8,641 nucleotides of DNA from Rickettsiales bacterium. Its GTDB lineage: Bacteria > Pseudomonadota > Alphaproteobacteria > Rickettsiales > UBA1997. The DNA is taken from NCBI GenBank assembly GCA_947505885.1, contig CANNMN010000045.1, positions 1 through 8,641 of the forward strand, read 5' to 3'. Both the position numbers and the translations under genes were made by a program. The notes under the pieces are model-generated. The model was not told the DNA's origin and searched no databases. It saw only the letters and a list, made by a program, of their open reading frames with translations. Positions 6,235 through 8,641 of this stretch are shown piece by piece (position 1 is the stretch's first letter; each line of letters begins with the position of its first letter).

Positions 6235-8085
6235 ATGAAAAATACCCCTAGCTCTTTAGCAGCATCTCCTATCTCACAAGAAGACTTGGATTCACTACTA
6301 ATAACCGCCGCAGGAAATCCTCGAGGGGAAGCTCAGGATGAAAATGGATTAACCCAAACCGTTGCTGGATTATTGGCTCAAGGAGCTGATGTTGACGCAG
6401 TAACAAAACCTACTGGCGACACGGCTTTGATGTTTGCTGCTGCAAATGGCCACACAGAAATCGTTGATAAATTATTGGCTCGAGAAGCTGATGTTAACGC
6501 AAAAAGATCTAATGGCGACACGGCTTTGATACTTGCTGCTGCAAATGGCCACACAGAAATCGTTGATAAATTATTGGCTCAAGGAGCTGGTGTTAACGCA
6601 GCAAGATCTGATGGCGTCACGGTTTTGATGTTTGCTGTTAAAAATGGCCACACAGAAATCGTTGATAAATTATTGGCTCGAGGAGCTGTTGTTGACGCAG
6701 TAACAAAACCTACTGGCGACACGGCTTTGATGTTTGCTGCTGGAAAGGGCCACACAGAAATCGTTGATAAATTATTGGCTCAAGGAGCTAGTGTTAACGC
6801 AGCAAGAAAATCTACTGGCGTCACGGTTTTGATGTTTGCTACTGGAAATGGCCACACAAAAATCGTTGATAAATTATTGGCTCAAGGAGCTGATGTTAAC
6901 GCAAAAAGATCTGATGGTGTCACGGCTTTGATGTTTGTTGCTGAACATGGCCACACAGAAATCGTTGATAAATTATTGGCTCAAGGAGCTGATGTTAACG
7001 CAGTAAAAAGATCTGATGGCTTCACGGCTTTGATGTTTGCTACTCAAAATGGCCACACAGAAATCGTTGATAAATTATTGGAGCGAGAAGCTAATGTTAA
7101 CGCAGCAAGAAAATCTACTGGCGACACGGCTTTGATGTTTGCTGCTAGAAAGGGCCGCACAGAAATCGTTGATAAATTATTGGCTCGAGAAGCTAATGTT
7201 AACGCAGCAGATTCTGATGGCGTCACGGCTTTGTCGTTTGCTGCTGAACATGGCCACACAGAAAGCGTTGATAAATTATTGGCTCGAGGAGCTGATGTTA
7301 ACGCAGCAAGAAAATCTGATGGCTCCACGGCTTCGACGTTTGCTATTTTTAAGGGCCACACAGAAATCGTTGATAAATTACATGTCATCGAGTGTTTGAT
7401 TACTGCTGCTAAAAATGGCGACGCAGAAGAAGTTTTAGATCTTCTATCTCGCGATGATGTAGATTGGCAAATAGTGAAGGGTCAATTGAGTCATCCATCA
7501 CTTCGAAACTTAAATAAAGAAGTTTCGGTTCTTCTAGCGGTTATTCTTCCTAAGGGAGAACTAAGAAATTTAATCACTACAGAAGAAGCCTCATCATTTA
7601 TTTTGCCCGTTATTCTTCCTGATGACGAACTAAGAAATTCAATCATTACAAGTTTCAACAAAAGAAATCCCAGGAACGCAATAAACCAAGAAAATAATGA
7701 TGTTTTAGGGTCTGGTCTTGAGATGTATAAGACTCTCAAAGATCTCGAGTCTTCTTATAAAAGACATTTGACTGATTCAGGTGTTCTAGAAAATAAAGCG
7801 GAGAATTTGGCAAATCAGAGATTTTTTAAATTGTTTAACGATCAAGACTTTCGGCGAGAAGTGTTGGCAGGAAACGATCTTGTTACGGATTTGACTAGTA
7901 AATCAGCATCTTTGGCCACTGATCTTGTAGGGCCTAATGGCCTCACAGAAATCGTTAATCCATTATTTGAGGTTAAAGCGTTAGGGAAAAACAGAGCAGA
8001 TCAAGCTTCTGCTTCTCCAGCTACAACCATGCATCGCGGCTCAATAGAACCAATCGTGACGACTCCTCAAAAAGGGGGACGTTGA
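6235..8085 (+). CDS. Ankyrin-repeat protein with unrecognised C-terminal domain; candidate host-interaction effector
   Basis: A 616-residue protein, intact from the ATG at 6235 to the TGA at 8083-8085. No signal peptide or membrane helix is seen. Residues 1-41 form a short, polar N-terminus; 42-60 are a half repeat (TVAGLLAQGADVDAV). Residues 61-362 hold nine full ankyrin repeats of 33 or 34 residues with the consensus G.TALMFAA..GHTEIVDKLLA.GADVNA. A tenth (363-388) is degenerate and an eleventh-like segment (389-412, ITAAKNGDAEEVLDLLS) closes the stack. Residues about 413-616 match no domain I know. They contain a 23-residue duplication (ILPKGELRNLIT and ILPDDELRNSII) and a Ser/Thr-rich basic tail. 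Ankyrin stacks bind proteins; in intracellular bacteria such proteins are often secreted effectors, but no secretion signal can be proven here. No Shine-Dalgarno sequence is obvious. It lies alone between two transposase relics, suggesting acquisition or local rearrangement. Open frames on either strand within it are repeat shadows. Confidence 0.9.
   Translation: MKNTPSSLAASPISQEDLDSLLITAAGNPRGEAQDENGLTQTVAGLLAQGADVDAVTKPTGDTALMFAAANGHTEIVDKLLAREADVNAKRSNGDTALILAAANGHTEIVDKLLAQGAGVNAARSDGVTVLMFAVKNGHTEIVDKLLARGAVVDAVTKPTGDTALMFAAGKGHTEIVDKLLAQGASVNAARKSTGVTVLMFATGNGHTKIVDKLLAQGADVNAKRSDGVTALMFVAEHGHTEIVDKLLAQGADVNAVKRSDGFTALMFATQNGHTEIVDKLLEREANVNAARKSTGDTALMFAARKGRTEIVDKLLAREANVNAADSDGVTALSFAAEHGHTESVDKLLARGADVNAARKSDGSTASTFAIFKGHTEIVDKLHVIECLITAAKNGDAEEVLDLLSRDDVDWQIVKGQLSHPSLRNLNKEVSVLLAVILPKGELRNLITTEEASSFILPVILPDDELRNSIITSFNKRNPRNAINQENNDVLGSGLEMYKTLKDLESSYKRHLTDSGVLENKAENLANQRFFKLFNDQDFRREVLAGNDLVTDLTSKSASLATDLVGPNGLTEIVNPLFEVKALGKNRADQASASPATTMHRGSIEPIVTTPQKGGR
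6415..7398 (+). repeat. Tandem ankyrin-coding array, 99/102-bp units
   Basis: Nine full units start at residues 61, 94, 127, 161, 195, 228, 262, 296 and 329, followed by a degenerate tenth. The stretch GGCCACACAGAAATCGTTG and the following ATAAATTATTGG recur almost base for base in every unit, including silent positions. Unit length alternates between 99 and 102 bp through one extra codon in the loop (for example RSDG against RKSTG). A 52-bp segment at 6391-6442 is identical at 6691-6742, exactly 300 bp apart, which marks a three-unit block duplication. Confidence 0.95.
7540..7650 (+). repeat. Two-copy 69-bp-period repeat in the ankyrin protein's C-terminal domain
   Basis: The 42-bp segments at 7540-7581 and 7609-7650 match at 36 of 42 positions, sharing GTTATTCTTCCT and GAACTAAGAAAT. 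They encode two versions of VILP..ELRN.I.T spaced 23 residues apart. The reading frame is kept and most changes alter only the acidic/basic residues after ILP, consistent with an in-frame tandem duplication within the domain. Confidence 0.85.
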
Positions 8086-8108
8086 GTTCTTAGCTAAACC
8101 AAGACTCA

Positions 8109-8134
8109 TTCCCGCTTCATCTCTTTGGCGGGAA
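8109..8134. terminator. Hairpin 24 bp downstream of the ankyrin gene, possible transcript end
   Basis: TTCCCGC (8109-8115) pairs perfectly with GCGGGAA (8128-8134) around a 12-base loop. No T-run follows directly; a run of six T lies at 8161-8166. It could be a weak or Rho-assisted terminator, or a relic of the GC-rich palindromic repeats seen near 3680-3755. Confidence 0.4.
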
Positions 8135-8180
8135 GCTATCTGGATATTTACGCAGCAGGGTTTTTTGAGATGAGGTTATA

Positions 8181-8520
8181 GTTTTGTCGGAGATTGATCC
8201 TGTGTTTAGGTACCTCACTTGATGCCCCATTAATCAACGCTGCAATCAGCACCAAAAACAAGGATAAATCTCGCGATCCAGAGAAATGAGCCCTACCAAG
8301 AAAAACAACCGATTCACTGATGTCGATACCAATTCAGACCTAAACAAGAAATGATTGCCCCTTGCAGCCACAATCATTCACAAAGAACCTCGAAAGCAAC
8401 AAAGTCGATTAGAATATCGGCTGATTTTGCGCGAGAATTACAGTGAAAATTGAAGAGATGTTTTGGATTTGAAAAATTTAAGAAATCTCAGTTACGTGGT
8501 GAGGAATTTGCGGGTTGCTC
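8181..8520 (+). pseudogene. Second decayed transposase, IS5 group
   Basis: Frame 1 from 8209 reads GTSLDAPLINA, then STKNKDKSRDPEK, then a TGA at 8287. A one-base shift (frame 3 from 8283) continues with EMSPTKKNNRF and DVDTNSD, ending at a TGA at 8352. This is the hallmark stretch of IS5-group transposases around the first catalytic Asp (usual form VDATLI.AP..TKN..K.RDPEM..TKK). Upstream, VLSEIDPVFR (8181-8210) fits the preceding helix of that group. Downstream to about 8520 some segments may be C-terminal (KLKRCFGFEKFKKS, 8447 onward), but I could not anchor them. The second Asp and catalytic Glu regions are not identifiable, so part of the gene is probably deleted. It differs from the transposase relic at 4994-5939, so two IS types have decayed here. 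Confidence 0.7.
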
Positions 8521-8605
8521 AGAGTGTTCTTAAATACTCTTTCTGGTTCTTAACGAGTTAATCCTTGCGTTCCATTTGTTAACTTGTTCTGGTCTTAAGC
8601 TCTAA

Positions 8606-8641
8606 AGCAAAAAAGTTTTAAGGCTGGTTGCTGACACGCAA
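8606..8641 (+). repeat. 36-bp direct repeat, right copy (at the window edge)
   Basis: It matches 6150-6185 at 33 of 36 positions, in the same orientation, 2456 bp downstream. The reading frame shared with the left copy gives SKKVLRLVADTQ. The match may continue beyond the window. Between 8521 and 8605 I see no gene; in that frame a weakly similar stretch (LLTCSGLKL against LLICFSRKP of the left copy) precedes it. Confidence 0.8.

Noticed and set aside
7044..7388. Minus-strand open frame of 114 codons inside the ankyrin array
   Set aside because: It is an antisense shadow of the repetitive coding sequence; its protein is simply the reverse complement of the repeats.
6415..7398. CRISPR-like array of regular repeats
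   Set aside because: The 99/102-bp units are in-frame protein-coding ankyrin repeats with no unique spacers.

Overview
The window looks like a piece of an AT-rich alphaproteobacterial genome, most likely a host-associated lineage of the Rickettsiales or Holosporales kind. The clues are the A/T-heavy coding, the GC-rich palindromic intergenic repeat of the 'ATCCCCGC..GCGGGGAT' type, decayed insertion sequences, and a large ankyrin-repeat protein. This placement is inferred from style and gene families only; no marker gene was compared.

Left third (1-3658, + strand): a tightly packed gene string. It holds the 3' end of a class I SAM-dependent methyltransferase, a GT4-type glycosyltransferase, a GT-A-fold (GNT-I-like) glycosyltransferase, and the 23S rRNA cytosine methyltransferase RlmI. 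Neighbours overlap by 17 bp, overlap by 4 bp (ATGA), or sit 3 bp apart, so co-transcription and translational coupling are likely. The first three genes resemble the tail of a surface-polysaccharide cluster; rlmI is a housekeeping gene at its end.

Middle (3659-4912): a 117-bp convergent gap holds a double palindrome between rlmI and the oppositely oriented dxr, which encodes the second enzyme of the MEP isoprenoid pathway. Dxr is full length with all expected motifs.

Right half (4913-8641): an accessory region. About 23-80 bp upstream of dxr begins a heavily decayed IS5/IS4-superfamily transposase, with many frameshifts and stops, several at positions where Gln is expected. Next comes an intact 616-residue ankyrin protein with nine full, nearly DNA-identical repeats plus degenerate flanking ones, and a C-terminal domain I do not recognise. 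After it lies a second, different IS5-type transposase relic. A 36-bp direct repeat (33/36 identical) lies on both sides of the ankyrin gene.

I see no tRNA, rRNA, CRISPR array or complete mobile element. The most noteworthy items are the homogenised ankyrin array with a 300-bp higher-order repeat, the echo of the ankyrin repeat DNA inside the C-terminal domain, the 23-residue duplication there, and the 36-bp repeat bracketing the gene.
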